This document shows, piece by piece, positions 46,748 through 60,630 of a stretch of 64,000 bases of DNA (positions are counted from its first letter, which is position 1; each line of letters begins with the position of its first letter). Source of the stretch: Owenia fusiformis (Eukaryota > Annelida > Polychaeta > Sabellida > Oweniidae); the NCBI GenBank assembly GCA_903813345.2, contig CAIIXF020000009.1, forward strand, positions 27,564,740-27,628,739. The letters are read 5' to 3'. The position numbers and the translations under genes are program-made. The notes below the pieces were generated by a model that did no database searches, was not told the DNA's origin, and was given only the letters and a program-made list of their open reading frames with translations.

Positions 46748-47432
46748 ATTTACACTATACGCGACATTTCAAGACGTCTTAGCTTGAACGTTTTAGAAAA
46801 ATCATGTTGAGTTTACACCACCATTTTCAAGACGTCTTACGAAATATGATTGAGTTTACACCTGTTTTCCTAAAACGTCTTAGAGATATGTAGGCATACA
46901 TGTAAAATTAAAAAGCATTTCAGCACTGGTTGAAGGACGGTTCAGTCAACATGGCTATTCCTTTCCCGCCTACACCTTCTGCTAAAGAATGCATCGGTTT
47001 CAAAGAATGTCCTAAAGAGAGCATTGTTAAAAGCATGAAAGCGGACAGGAAGATTTTGTGCATATATTAGGATTATGATAGAACGCTAGGCGAATTAGTT
47101 CTTCTTGACAATTTTGGATGATATTGTTAACAAAGGGATGAGACAAGAGAAAGGACCGTGCTACCCATGTAATCAGGAAGTTTCAAAGTTTTCGTTCAGC
47201 GCAACGCATAAAACCGGACTAAGAGCTCTTAGCTAAAACCGATGGATTTACACTCGCTTGTATTTTACGTTTTAACGCTAAGACGTCTTGGCTAGGACTA
47301 GGGTCCTAAAACATTTTAGCTAAGTGCTCTTAGCCGAGAGATCTTGAAAAAATATGGATTTACATTACATTTGTAAAACGTTTTAACGCTAAAACGTTTT
47401 GGCAAAGACGTCTTAGGGCTGTAGTGTAAATC
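46748..47432. mobile_element. 685-bp element rich in AAGACGTCTT palindromes
   Basis: Bounded by TTTACACTA at left and TAGTGTAAA at right. The interior repeats AAGACGTCTTA and AAAACGTTTTA palindromes many times, together with further GTTTACAC copies. No coding capacity. Terminal repeats are short, so boundaries are approximate. Confidence 0.5.
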
Positions 47433-47473
47433 CAACAATTGTAGAAGTCACGTGGGAGACATTCTGGTACTAA

Positions 47474-47755
47474 TCAGTGGCGGATCCAGGAACCAACAGG
47501 GGGGGGGGCCTAAATTTGAGGTCAGAGAAAAAATCTCCGCGCTTGCACGGAAAAAATTTTTGGGCCCCTAAAACCGAAAAGTGGGCCCAAATTTTCAAAA
47601 TTTGGCCTAAAATAAAAAAAATAAGGCCTTAGAAGGCCCATTAATGACCAAAAGGCCCACTTTTTTGGCCTAAAATTTTTTTGGGCCCAACTTTTTTTTC
47701 TGGGCCAACCTTAGGGGGGGGGGCGGCCCCATGGGTCATAGCTAATCCGCCATAG
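47474..47755. mobile_element. MITE-like element, GGCGGATCC ends
   Basis: Left CAGTGGCGGATCC and right ATCCGCCA are inverted; G runs lie just inside both ends. The interior alternates GGGCCC/GGCCTA with A/T runs. A related GGGCCC/GGCCCA-rich fragment occurs at 55780-55875. Confidence 0.55.
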
Positions 47756-50190
47756 CTAATCACATCTTTCTGCCTTCAAATAGAAATACGAGTCTTCTAG
47801 AGAGAAACTATATAGACGGCCTTCTCATGATGCCTGGGCGATATTATGAGATGATTCACATAATTCATGCTTCAATAAGGCGGGGCACTTATTTCGATTA
47901 TGTCTGAAGAAATCGTTCTACTTATTACCTGGTAATACTGGTTAGCCTTATATAACGATTGTGTAGTATACGTCACACTAAAACCTACACCTACATTGGT
48001 GATTCTCAGATAACCATTAATTGATAAATACGTGTTTTGTAATAGGCAATTATAAATTATATAAAATAAATCACGCGCACGTTTGCGGCAGAAATAGGGC
48101 GAGATAATAGTAACGTGTGGTATCAGTTTACTTAAATCACACAGGTGACATTCACTGCTGAACTGTGTGGTTAGTTTAGTTTAGTGGACAGTAAATGCTT
48201 AGTCAATAAAAAACACCAAAGCAATATTTGCAGTAGAGAATTGTGTATATCTTTATTAAGGGACCTATAAAGTAAAGGATGAACCACTTAAATTGATACT
48301 TTTCACAAGATTCATTCTGATAACGTCACCCAAACGATGACAAGAAGATAGTCGAGTGTTGTACAAAACATTACTGTAGAATGCATTTGCACTGGCTCAA
48401 ATCAGTTTTAAGAATCCATTTAGTGGTTCGCCCTGTACTTTATATAAACTATACAGTATATATATGTATTGTCTATATGATATGAGTTGCAATATGTGAA
48501 AGATTTATTATGCATTCCATGTTTATATTTTGTTGTTATTATTTATTGTTATTATTTTAAAGTATAAGATTGTCAGTATATATGGCATTCGTTATAGGTA
48601 TTTATTCGTAATGTTAAGAATAAAAATAGCCTTCATAGATTTTTACATATTTCTTCTGTTTTGATTTTACGAGTATTTAAGCACAGGTGTTACATGGTAA
48701 AAGACCGAAGGGTATTTGAGACAGCCTTCTCCAAGCGTTTCGTTCAGAGCAATCGTGCCTCATTTCTCTTCTCACGCAGATGCCCTGCAGATGCTAAATT
48801 TGCGAGAAAATGTGACCCACTTTTAAACATATTTATTTTTGTGTCTCGTTCATAATAATTACACCAACCTTTTGTAAGAAAAATATTTAAGTAATATAAG
48901 AAACTGCTAGAAATAAGTGAAATCTACGATCTTGAAAATATCTCCCAACCTCATCATTTTAAAACCACTCAGAAAAATATGTCTCTGTCAAAGAGTAGTC
49001 TAGTCTAGCTACAAGCCCGTGTGACCCCACAAGTTACTATGTTGTGGATTAACTAATGGGGGGGGGGGGTTCCGGGAGTCCAGAGAAGTGAAGCAAAATT
49101 TTAGAGGTGATATTCATTCAATTTTCACGTCTCTGTGTTCGGGGCCATGTGTGATAGAATTGCTTTTTAAAACCTGTATACCCTATGAGCACAGATTTTT
49201 ATAGCCCCGCATTAGGCTTAGTCTCAGCACCATGTATCTCCACGATGTTGTTCGGTACAACTTTTCTCCACAGATGAAATATATTAGAGATATTCTTAAC
49301 ATTTGTTTATTTGCGATATCTCTAAAACATTGCCCATTATTTATCATCGGCTTTGCACCGAATCATTCCTTGACTATCTCTCATTATATTGTTTTCCTCA
49401 CTCGATAAATCTCTTGCTCATATCTCCAGGAATTTCCTTTAGAGAACCCCCTTTTCAATTAATCGCAAAGCAAACATATTAGTTCAATTGACAGAGTGAA
49501 GGGATCCATATTTAAACCGATGCGGTAGGTGGTAAGGCGTCAAGCGTAAAATTCATCCCTCCTCTGACTATCTAGCTGTCATGCATGTTTATCGCCTTTT
49601 ACCAGTTTTACGTGCTAAAGCAAAGGTACCGTTTGATTTATCATGATCAGTACTTATCGATTTGTCATGTTTTATTCTTATTAGAAAATACAGTTATAAT
49701 GACATGCCTTCATTGATTTACTTAGGGTGCCGCTCAAAGGTTTGCTCTTACTCCCCTAACGTAATTATTTCGGAAACTTCTACAGAATTGAACTTTTGCA
49801 AAACTTGGATTCCGTCTACATTCGTCTTTATCCAATCATAAATAATTTTCAGAAAATCATTATTCAATCAGAATTCGAGACACTACACTAATTGCCTGTA
49901 GATAGCTGACACTCAGATTATATTTTAAGACCCGTGAAAGCTCATGAAGTAGATCTTTGGATGTGACACATCATTTATTTTTTTATTCATTTTTATTTTT
50001 TGCACCCTAATCTGGAGTTATAAGTACGGTAATAATACAGAAGTAAAATCCATACAATATAAAAATTCATGCAATAAAATATATGAAAATCAAAGAAAAT
50101 CGCAGTCTCGTTTTCATATCATTATATATATTTAGTAAAAAAAATTAAGAACAATAATCAAACTTGGAACTTTGGTTTTTATACCTAGGA

Positions 50191-50395
50191 TAGGCGTAGA
50201 CAGGGGGTGCGATGGATGCGATTAAAAATGCTTTTTATTTTTATTTCAATTTCGAAGGAAGTAGCATCAATTTTTGTGAAATTCAAAATAAATATTTTTT
50301 TTGGTTAGCTAATGCCACAATCACACCCCCTGACTGAAAACCGATTTTTTTGCGATCGCCCCCCCCTGACTAAAAGCTGGCTACGCCCCTGTCTA
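50191..50395. mobile_element. MITE-like element, GGCGTAG ends
   Basis: Left GGCGTAGACAGGGGGTGCGAT and right GGCTACGCCCCTG (reverse complement CAGGGGCGTAGCC) with an inner CCCCTGACT pair. About 205 bp, no coding capacity. Confidence 0.55.
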
Positions 50396-52129
50396 GTATG
50401 GTAATAATCACAGTTCCTCTCTTGGTACTTCCCCATCTGCCAATTCGCTCATCACATTCAGTGGTTTCAAATTGACACCCAATAACTCTAGTTTTTCAAC
50501 AAAGAGGTGTCGTACATAGAATTTTTCTTCAAAGTCACATCTCTTTGGTTAACTCGATATTTTAGAAAGACTATATTTTTCAAAATTTAAATCGACTAAT
50601 CAAATGTAGTATCTAAATGATTGCTATATAAATTTGTTAGTAAATTGAATATGTTGAGCATGTGTTGGAGGATACAAAACATATGGACATTATAAAACGT
50701 GTTATCTTTAATGAGTATGAAATATCAAACAACCCCTTTTGAGACCTGGTCGAAAACATATTATATTGACCAGTTAGAAATTATCGAAGGACTTGATGCA
50801 TGATTTTATTATGTGGTAGAATAGCAAAAATTCATGGATTTTAAGAAATATCAATTGTCGTAAATGCCCAAGTATTAACATGAATACGAATCAACTTGGG
50901 AATATGTTAACAGAGATGATGTTCTATTTAACGCTTTGAAGAAAGACTGGCATATATCCATAACAAATAACATTATCTAAGTCTTGTTTGGTTACGATCT
51001 GTTTATGTTAGAGAGCGTTAGAGATTGGTCCAGTTAGATTCTTCATTACTTCTAAAAGACTTGAACAGACTTACAGTGTATCAAAAATGTATTTAGGACC
51101 ATTAGGTAGATTGTTTTTAAGATAAACAAAAAATCAATCTGTTTCGTGTCTATTAACGCCTCAATACGTTTCCAACCAAAATCTCCAATTATGGGTTCGC
51201 TGACAGGTTTCTACGCAAAATATCTGATCCCATATTAAATTGCATGGATGCATTTGGGTGTTGCTTGATGTTTCGGTCAATACAGATGCCACATTCATCG
51301 AAAATAACAGAATATGTACATATATAGGTACAGGGCATTATTAGATCGTGTTACTAAAACCGTTTCTATTGATGTTACAATATTTAGTAAAGGCACTACA
51401 TAATATCATATTCCTAATACGTTTACACTTGGTTCTAAAATATCATTGACGTTGTCATTTATCTTAAAAAACGATCAATATACATTTGAAGGGTAGTTCT
51501 CTCTTTCCGATTCGCCGTGGTTTGTTTTTGTTTACTAGTAACCGTTTGCTTTGATAACGGCCAGGGATCTCCTGAAACAAGTAACATTTTCGATAACAGA
51601 ATATGCAGTTGAAGTGCCCAAAATCTTGAATCTTGATATTGTTTGCTAAAAATCCCTAGAGAATAGGTTTACTATTATGTCGTTAATGGAACATGTACAT
51701 TTAACAAGTATTTCGTTTGGATCAATGCTTTAACCGATTGCTCATCATGCCAATTAAATTGTTCTTCGTAGTCGGCATATTCATATTGCAAGATATCTAC
51801 CTCATAATTATACTTCTTGTAATAAGTGTGTTTATGTGGCCATATATACATGTCTTACTGAACAATCTATCGAGTTCTAAGACAGTCGAGATGTTTGTGA
51901 ATATCAGTGTGAATGTTGCTTCCGGTGTTTTTGAGCGTTAACACCTGCTCTGGTCAGATAAAAACAATCATGATACAAAATTTGAATCCGAACAGCCGCT
52001 ATTTTGTTCACTTCAACATTTGAATCGTGGACTTTGGTCTTATTTCCTTTCGAATTCCTTTCGAAAAATTCCAAAACTCAATAGAAATGATCGAGATATT
52101 GGTTTTAAACTTTTTAACTGTTTATTTTG

Positions 52130-52770
52130 AATTCTTCATAGTCCAAAATAGCTGTCTTAACATTTATCCAGAATGTCGAAAAACTAATCGGTTCTAAACT
52201 TTCATAGGTAGAAACATCCCTGAGAATTTCAAATGAATCCCTCAAACGGTTTGGCTGGAAACCTGTAGACAAGCCCTGACAGACAAGATTTTAGGACGGA
52301 AAATCCAAAATGACCGCCTTAACATTAACCCAGAATGCCGAAAAACTAATCAGTTCTAAACTTTCATAGGTAGAAACATCCCTGAGAATTTCAAATGAAT
52401 CCCTAAAACGGTTTGGCTGGAAACCTGTAGACAAGCCTTGACAGATCAAGATTTTAGGACGGAAAATCCAAAATGGCCGCCTTAACATTTACCCAGAACG
52501 CCGAAAAACTATTCAGTTTTTGACTTTCATAGGTAGAAACATCCCTGAAAATTTCGAATGAATCCCTCAAACGGCTTGGCTGGAAACCTGTAGACAAGCC
52601 TTGACAGACAAGATTTTAGGACGGAAAATCCAAAATGGCCGCCTTAACATTTACCCAGAATGCCGAAAAACTAATCAGTTCTAAACTTTCATAGGTAGAA
52701 ACATCCCTGAGAAATTCAAATGAATCCCTCAAACGGTTTGGCTGGAAAACTGTAGACAAGATTATTCGGG
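52130..52770. repeat. ~162-bp tandem array, four copies
   Basis: The marker ATAGGTAGAAACATCCCTGA recurs at 52204, 52366, 52529 and 52691, spacing 162-163 bp. Units contain AAAATGGCCGCCTTAACATT. Minus-strand frames of 65-77 codons in successive units are near-copies and a by-product of the array. Confidence 0.92.
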
Positions 52771-55308
52771 ACAAAACACTCGCCCGCCCGGCAAACTGAT
52801 TACAATATAGCACCTTAGGGTGCGATAAAAAGATACAGTGAATTGGCAAGATTCCATTGATTCATGTCATGTTCAAGCTCCCTTAGAAGGCACGGAAATC
52901 GAACCAGCCATTTTCTTCCTAATCGGTAATTCCGCTTATTCTCCCAAAGTACCACAGCTCGTGACGGATGACGAATCGGTAGATGGTGAAAATTTATGGA
53001 ATAACGAGACGTCGCTGACAGTATCATTTATCAGATGAGAACCCTTTGACTTCCGACTTTTAAAATAAACTACTCTTTGAATTCGTTCGACGTCACTTCT
53101 TAAAAGGGAGTTTCGTCTTCAGTCTTCGGTAGTTCATAACTAGACTCTGCGTACACGCGCAGGGTAAAAATAAACTGAACGCGTTCGGGAATTCATCTAT
53201 TCTCATCATTGATACAAAAGCATGGAAAGGGTAATTTGACTTGCGACGACACTGTATTCCCAATGTAGGAGCTGAACTTTTACAACAAAGAAGCTAATAA
53301 AAGGCTGCTCATATCATGTCGGGTTATCATGACTAAGAATTCACATTGGGAAAATAAAGCCTTTTTATGTCCCCAACACATAGTGTGGGATAATATTGTC
53401 GGCCTAAGCGCGTCCGTCCGTCCTACAGTTTTTCTCCAAAACCACAACGGATATCACCTTCAAATTTTCAGGGATAACATTTTCGATAAATGTTTCATGC
53501 CGGCCATTTTGAAGAAAAACGACTTCACCTTAATTTTTAAAACTTTATCATTTTCTTTAACTCACTCCATTCTATATCTGATTTAGGTTTTGGTCATGTT
53601 GGCTTGGTCTTGGCAGCCATTTTGAATGTCTTAAAGACAGAGCCTCCACTATAAAAGCAGCTTGACCAGTAAAAATGGAGTCATTCTAAATTTGAAAATA
53701 TTAGGAATATGAAAAATTCTAATCAAGAGGAATAATTTTGATTTTTTGTTAGTGGTAGCCAACAGATCACCATAAAGATTGTCACAGACGTTTATGAATA
53801 CATTCTCCTTGAAATCTATTAATCAATTATTGCAATTATGCTTTACTTTTTTAGAAATCCTTATTTGAAAATTGGTAATTTTTTTAATTAAGAGGAGTGG
53901 CCTAATTCAAATTTCAACCAATGAGGTGAGGTATTCAGGGTCACATGATGTAAAGTTTGTTTGTAAATCTTTCAAAAGCACATGTTATAAGTACCATTTC
54001 AATAAAACATAATTCATACTATTGTTAATCATAAGAAATGTGTCATTTACTTACCTACATATGGTATATTAAAGATATGACTCCAAAGACATTATATAAT
54101 TACAAAATCCGATGTATTTGCTTGATGTAAAAGACTTCAAGATAGCTGTATACTGTTCCAAAGACTTGCGATTACTGCAATGTACTTGGCCATGGTTCAC
54201 TTGGCTAACATTGATATAAGAAAGTCATCTATTGCCTTTTCAAGAGTTTGATGATTTTACAAAAGTTTTTTTTTGCTCAAACTTGCTTTTACGAGTACTT
54301 TCGACAAGTCAATGTGAAGATAGCTCTGTCTTTAGTTTATTGTTTCATATCCTGTTAGTTCAATCTTGAACATCAGCACTCTGTTTTTCTGATGGTTGAG
54401 ACATGTTCACTGTATAATGACTGTAAGAATGAGGTCTACTGAACTACACAAGCACAAATTCACTATTTTGGATGTTCCATTTGTCCTAAAACCTGTTTAC
54501 AAAGGGTTTTTACCCGAGAGAAAATGTATTAGAACGGGTCCCATATGGAACACCCCTAGGAAATGGGACAATTCATTATCTCTTACCATTTGCATATGGT
54601 TACATAAAGATAAAATATCATCAATTTCAAATTTGGAGACACCCTGGTACAACATGGTAATAGAGGTTGAAAAGTGCAGAATTATTGCATAAATGAAGGG
54701 CATGAATGAGTGCAACCCTTTGTGGTAGGTAGGGACCAGATGAAAGAACCAATATAATTCTTCAATTTGTACAGAATTTACCATACATTTTAAGCTTTTG
54801 TGCTGGTATGTACATTTAATTCTTGAAATGACCCCAAAAGCAATTGCTTTATGATATCAAATTTAGATGTTAGGGATTATTAGAACATGAATCAATTTAC
54901 CTAAAGGAGACCTACATTTACTTTACATATATTAACTGGAAAATCTATGTAGCAAGCATAGCAAAATGTATAAAGACTCTTGTTTAAAAAAATGTTGGTC
55001 AATTGCTATCATTCAGTTCATGTTCACTGACTATAAAGTATGAAATTATAACATGTGCTTTTGTTATGTCTATAAACATAAATATTATCCCATAAAGCAT
55101 CACTATTAGCTGATTGGATAAGGATTTGATTGACAAGCCTAATGGATGTGACTTGCCTTATAAGGTCTAATGAGCAACCAGGTGGTTCAGAAAGTCTGTC
55201 TTTAAGAAAGGTCAGCGAGCAATAGTGCAATTCGTATCATTAGGTGTTTGAGTTCCAACTACTAGTAACTTGGAACCCGTTTAGAAATACGAGCAGCTCT
55301 AGTGATTA

Positions 55309-58145
55309 GAGAGGTTTCGCAAAACGAATTAGCTAAAACGTATCCGCATCCGCATCTCGTTACGTTTACGGATACGTTTTTCGATAATTTTCGTTTCGCA
55401 GTTCGTTTTTTGAAGTACGTAATTATAAACGCATCGCAATCCGTGTTTAATAGTAGTGAAAACTAGGGTCAAATGAAAGGCTTCATCTGCACTAAGATTT
55501 CAAAACACCATTTAATTGGAAGTGTCAGCTTTCAGAATCACAACTCCAAAAGTATTTTTGGTGAGTGCAAAAATACATATTAACCCTTTTATCCCTAAGG
55601 TGTCATTTCTTAATTTCGTGACATCAATTTCAAAATGAAGAATATCCTTTAGGCCAGAAAAGATTATTTCTAGGTTTACAATAACCAATTCAGTGTCAAA
55701 TTATACTTTTGGGAATATTTAAGGGTTTGAAAACAGATAAGCTGAATAGTGCAGTGACGTGCAGTGACTGCATTATGCCCACTTTAAGGCCCACTTTTTG
55801 GGGCCTTTTTGGCTCATAATATTTTTTGGGCCCAATTTTTTTTCTTGGCCCACCCAATATATATATTGGTGGGCCCAGAATATCTCACCATCATAATACT
55901 CTACATCCCCTTTGGGGTCTACACAGAATCAACTGATAAACCAACAACATAATACCCTAAACCGGCCATTTGTTTCTTAACCCAATAAACACCATAACCT
56001 GATCGGACACAGCCCACAACTCGACATATATAACCTATTATAACCAAACACAACCTAGATCACCAATCATGCAACAGTACAATAGAACATAACCCAGTGT
56101 CAAAATACACAGAACGCAATAGAGCATAACCCAGCACCAAAGCCAGCATAGCGCAACCTGGCTTACAACCACCAAAACACAACCAATTGTCAGATTAACA
56201 CAATATGTCACAACCCAATAATAAGACAACAAAGACAAACACAACCAATTGTTGAATTAACTCAACACAATTGTGCACAATCCAACACTAAACAATAGAA
56301 ACACAATCAGGCACAACCAATAAAACACAACTAAACTAACAACCATGAAAACACTTCGAACTGTGAAATTATCACCACACGATTTGGCACAACCAAATGG
56401 TAAACAAACAAAAGCAAACATAGCCCATTGTTCAAGTTACACAACACAATTTTTCAAAACCCAAAACCAAACAATCAAAACTAAATCAAGCACAGGCAAA
56501 AAACACATTAAAATTGTAATACCGAGATAGACAACTGACTTAACCCAATTGGAGACAACGCCAATCACACAACACAATGAGACACAACCAGCTAGCCAAC
56601 CAACATAACATATTCACAAGAGAAAACAACCCATTATAAGATTAACATAACACAATAGGACACAACCTGATACTAAATCACCAGACTAACAACCATCAAA
56701 AGAAAACCGAGTCTCAAACGTACACAAAACAATTCGGCAAAACCTATACCTACTTGACACTAGCCCACCATTACACAACCAGGCTTAACCAAAAACTCAA
56801 TCGATTTACTAAACCCATCAAAACACAATCAGGCACAACCAATAAACCACAACGAAACGTTGATACCGATTTACTCAACTAAGTTATTTCAACTGGAGAC
56901 AATCGCACGAAACAATCGGGGACAACCCGATATCTACTGAATATGTACTTGAATTACAACCTAGGATCAAAGAAATATACTCTACCTGTTACATAATCAC
57001 TGCCGGTGGTTCGGGGAAGCTTGGACACTAAGCTTTAGGGCACTAGTCTTCCTGGACCCCCAAACGAGGTCGCTTACTATTTGACATACAGTAGATCGCA
57101 TGACTTGATGCGTGTTCAAGTCAAACCACCGGAAGAAGCTATACCTGGCTAGAATTTTTTTCAAAATCATTCAGTATTTCATTGTACTGAAGTTTTAAGC
57201 CAAAAAGCCTCTTGCCACAAGCTGGATACGGGCAAGAGTGATGCGGGGCGCCATCTTTAGACCCAATATCACATTAATTGTCGAGGTCAGGACCAAGCTA
57301 CTATACTCAAACTAAGCCCAAGACCCTGCTCTATATGAATTCGGAGTGTGACTTAAGCCACAAAATATATATTCAGGTGGCCTAGCTGCTAACCATTGGT
57401 TTGATATCCCTAAGAAATTGACTACGGTATAAATATTGACCCCAGAAACGATAGACCTTACATCTGCCTATTAGCAAATGCATGGGCTTTCAACTAGAAG
57501 CTTTATTTGTAAAAATTGCAGGCCCCTCGCTTATAATCAAAATCGGCAGATAAGGCTATTACTTCATCAAAATTAGCACGATATACACATGATAACATAT
57601 GTGGGTTACTAAAATTATACATTTAGGGAAAAATTTATCACGATTTGAAGGACAAAATAGATACGGAGACAACTACGCACAGAAAGTGTTAGTTTACGTA
57701 CTTTCGGTATTGCTGTTGGTATCACAAACGTATTGAGTACACTTTTACTCCATCTATGCGTTACAGATTTTGATACGGGTAGCTAAAACGTTATGCGAAA
57801 CATGTACACTGTAATTATTGCAATACCATTCCATACAGTGTAAAATGAATTGAACATACCATTTGAAAAACTCGATTTATTTCAAACAATAAACAAATTC
57901 ATTCACCAAATTTTAGTCAAATTATACACAGCACACTGTGCTTGTTCATATAGTGATGCCTTTAGAACTAAAAACAATATAATCGAAGGATAAAATCGGA
58001 TACGTAAATGACCAACGTACAAAAGCCTCATTTTTCGTGTTTTCCGTATCATTTCACGTATAAATTGAACTGACTACGCATAATTCTGGAAAATACGTTA
58101 CGGATACGGATCCGTGGAGCTAAAAAACGTTTTGCGAAACCTCTC
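55309..58145. mobile_element. 2.84-kb inverted-repeat element flanked by TA
   Basis: Left end GAGAGGTTTCGCAAAACG and right end CGTTTTGCGAAACCTCTC are perfect 18-bp inverted repeats, each with TA outside. Diverged subterminal inverted blocks around ACGGATACG follow. No transposase frame is visible. The interior holds a GGGCCC-rich fragment, a G-poor satellite of about 1 kb and a 129-bp stretch bounded by CCGGTGGTT/AACCACCGG (57003-57131). No 8-bp duplication was found. Confidence 0.75.
55925..56935. repeat. G-poor, CA-rich satellite-like region
   Basis: About 1 kb of degenerate repeats around CACAACC, AACCAATTGT and AACACAATTG, with very few G on the plus strand. It lies inside the 2.84-kb inverted-repeat element. 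The hydrophobic minus-strand frame at 56038-56244 follows from the composition. Confidence 0.75.
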
Positions 58146-59287
58146 TATTTCTAGCCTTACGTATCCGTAAATACGATGTGTACCAATTCAGGATTGATGA
58201 ACGTGTTTATCCACGTCAACGTTTACCGTAAGTGAGTGATGTTCATATCTAAAAAGTTAGCCTAACCTTATTTGTTTACTCTGGGTTTAAAGATTCTCGC
58301 AATCTTTATCCAATCAGCGTTTGCGATGTGTACCGGTATAAAAGGCGAATCCAACTCAAATCCATGCAGGGGTGTATGAGGTACTCGAATAGGAAAGAGG
58401 TCGTGAAATCTGAATTTATATGGACATGGTCAATGTTTACACATGTTTGGAGTTATTGAAGAAAATGTGATATGGGGTGGTTCCGAATTTGAAGTCATTC
58501 CTGGAAAATATGATTTTAATACGTGAAATTATATCTATAAATACAGCACTAAAAATAACAGTACACGTGGAGTACATGTATGATTGTGTGCAGAAATGTT
58601 TGAAACCCTTACGGAAAATTCGGTCTGCATTTTGTCACCATTGCTCTTTCTTCCCGCATTCTAGTGCTGTTTGAATGAATATATTTATTAATGTATTTCC
58701 AACTAAAATATGTCACATTTTTTATAAACCACAAACATTTAGATCATAAAAAAAATATTCAATACTTGAGTGAGCACGATATGCAATGGTTACTAAGTTG
58801 ACACAGTAAATGACCACTGATATTGTGTTAGTCCATGCACACAGCGTATTCTGCTAATACACATTTGCCTTGAACACCCCTAACTTTCCATCGTGTCAGA
58901 ATGCTAACTTTCATAGTGAAGTGATCGTCTGACTAATTGGTTTATGTTTACGTTTTAATGTGTTCCTTGTTACAGCAAGGGGGGGCCAGTAAAGTAGACT
59001 AACATGTTTGCATGGCAGATTTTGATCGAATATGTGAGACACTTTAAACAAATAATTTAGGAACTTCAAAGGAACTGCAGAAGCCTGCTTTAGAATCAGA
59101 TTTCTATAAGCCGGCTTCATATGGGTTCTCAAAACCGGCTTCTGATGCACTTAAAGCAGTTGGCTTTGAAAGCCATCTTTTTTATATTTGCCATCGAACC
59201 TTTCTCAAAATGGCCAAAATTCTCTATCTATAATTCGAAGGGGACTTTTCTGAGCAAATATATTTAAACATATTTAATGCACCCCCT

Positions 59288-60629
59288 AGTTCAATCTTTA
59301 TGCCATTTAATAGGAAAGCTAATATCACTGAACAGAACCAGCATTTACAAGCTGACTTAAATAATTTATGGGAATGGTCACAGAAATGGAAGCTTAAATT
59401 TAAACCTTCTAAAAGTCAAGATATGATTTTTAAAAGGCTCAAGGAGGTCCAATCTCTTATACCCTCCTCTCTACCTAGGATATGAGGTCATTAATAGAAC
59501 CAGAACTCATAAACACTTAGGAGTCATTCTAGATGAGCATTTGAATTTTGAAGCCCATTTACAGGATATCATAAAAGCATGTAATATAATGTTAAATCCA
59601 TTGAAAGTTCTTAAGACCAAGATTCGAGCTAAACACCTAGAGAAGATGTATCTATCATTTATTCTCCCAAACTTAGAGTATGGAAGTATATTATTTGAAA
59701 AATCTACCAAGTATAATATTATGAAACTAGACCAAGTTCATTAAAGAGCAGCATTATTAGTAAGTGGCTGCATTCATGGAACATCTACTGTAAAGGTTTT
59801 GAAATGTCTAAATTGGAATACCCTGTCTGAGCGGAGAAAAGGAGAAACGATTGCGTTTAATGTATGATTAAGATTTTTGATAGTTATCAAAATAAGCAAC
59901 ATAATATTAATTTAAGAAAATCAAGAGAATACACTATTCCAAAGTTAACTGCACGTTCACAAAAGTCACCAATAATAAATGCCATAAGAGAATGGGAAGC
60001 CATTCCAAATTATCTAAAAAGTGCACCATCAAGAGTCACTTTCAAAACCAATTTACGTAAATATTCAGGGAGAATGAAGCATTTAACAACCACAAACCTG
60101 GATCTTACAAGAAAAGAAGAAATTTTACTGAATAGAACGAGATGTGATTTCATTTTTACTGGTCATCTTTTTCAACATAATTTTCAAGGTATTGACAGTC
60201 CCAAATGCATCTGTGGTTTTAAACAACAAACTACAAAGCATCTAATCTTCAAATGCCCTCTGTTGAATGTTATAAGAGAGAAACTTTGGGGGGAACTCAG
60301 GAACATGCCAGAAATGAACATTTTCTTTACAGGATGCTCTATAGAGCAAAAGCTGAATATCTTAATGTATGGCAGGGATGGAGTTAGCATAACATGCAAT
60401 TCTTCAATATTGAAGCATTTTACATCCTTTTTGTGTGAATGCATTGATATAATTATATAGTTTTAACACATTCCTGCCATGCATACATACATGTTGGTAG
60501 TCATTTTGTTGCTATTTTGTAAAGAATAAACTTTGTATTAACAGGGCCAATAATGCTGATTTCAGCCTCGGCCCTGTCATTTGTAGATCATTTTGCAAAG
60601 TAAAATAAAGAAACCATAAAAACTAAACT
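59288..60629 (+). pseudogene. 5'-truncated non-LTR retrotransposon, inactive
   Basis: C-terminal part of a reverse-transcriptase ORF2 of the jockey/CR1 kind: thumb-region text such as WSQKWKLKFKPSKSQDM, HKHLGVILDEHLNFEAHLQD and LPNLEYGSILFE, then a CX1C...H...C zinc-knuckle-like motif (CICGFKQQTTKHLIFKC) near 60210-60258, and a stop at 60458-60460. It is broken by a frame change near 59480, an in-frame stop at 59742-59744 and a frame change near 59860. The 3' tail has a CAGGGCC/GGCCCTG hairpin and AATAAAG. Near-identical ATGCACCCCC(C)T lies at both flanks (59277-59287 and 60630-60641), a target-site duplication. Confidence 0.85.
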
Positions 60630-60630
60630 A

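Noticed and set aside
49220-49250. CTCAGCACCATG resembling half of a neuron-restrictive silencer element
   Set aside because: The second half-site is missing and it lies 3' of ChAT.
52291-52849. Repeated minus-strand frames sharing FRDSFE-LRDVSTYESLELISF
   Set aside because: By-product of the 162-bp tandem array.
53370-53480. GTCCGTCCGTCC-containing stretch and the GACAGACAGACGGACGG near 63.14 kb
   Set aside because: Looks like common invertebrate dispersed-repeat sequence, but I could not define element ends here.
56038-56244. Hydrophobic Cys/Leu/Val-rich minus-strand frame
   Set aside because: Composition artefact of the G-poor satellite.
57003-57131. tRNA-like fold bounded by CCGGTGG/CCACCGG with TTCAAGT
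   Set aside because: The T-arm stem does not pair well and the spacing is far longer than a tRNA.
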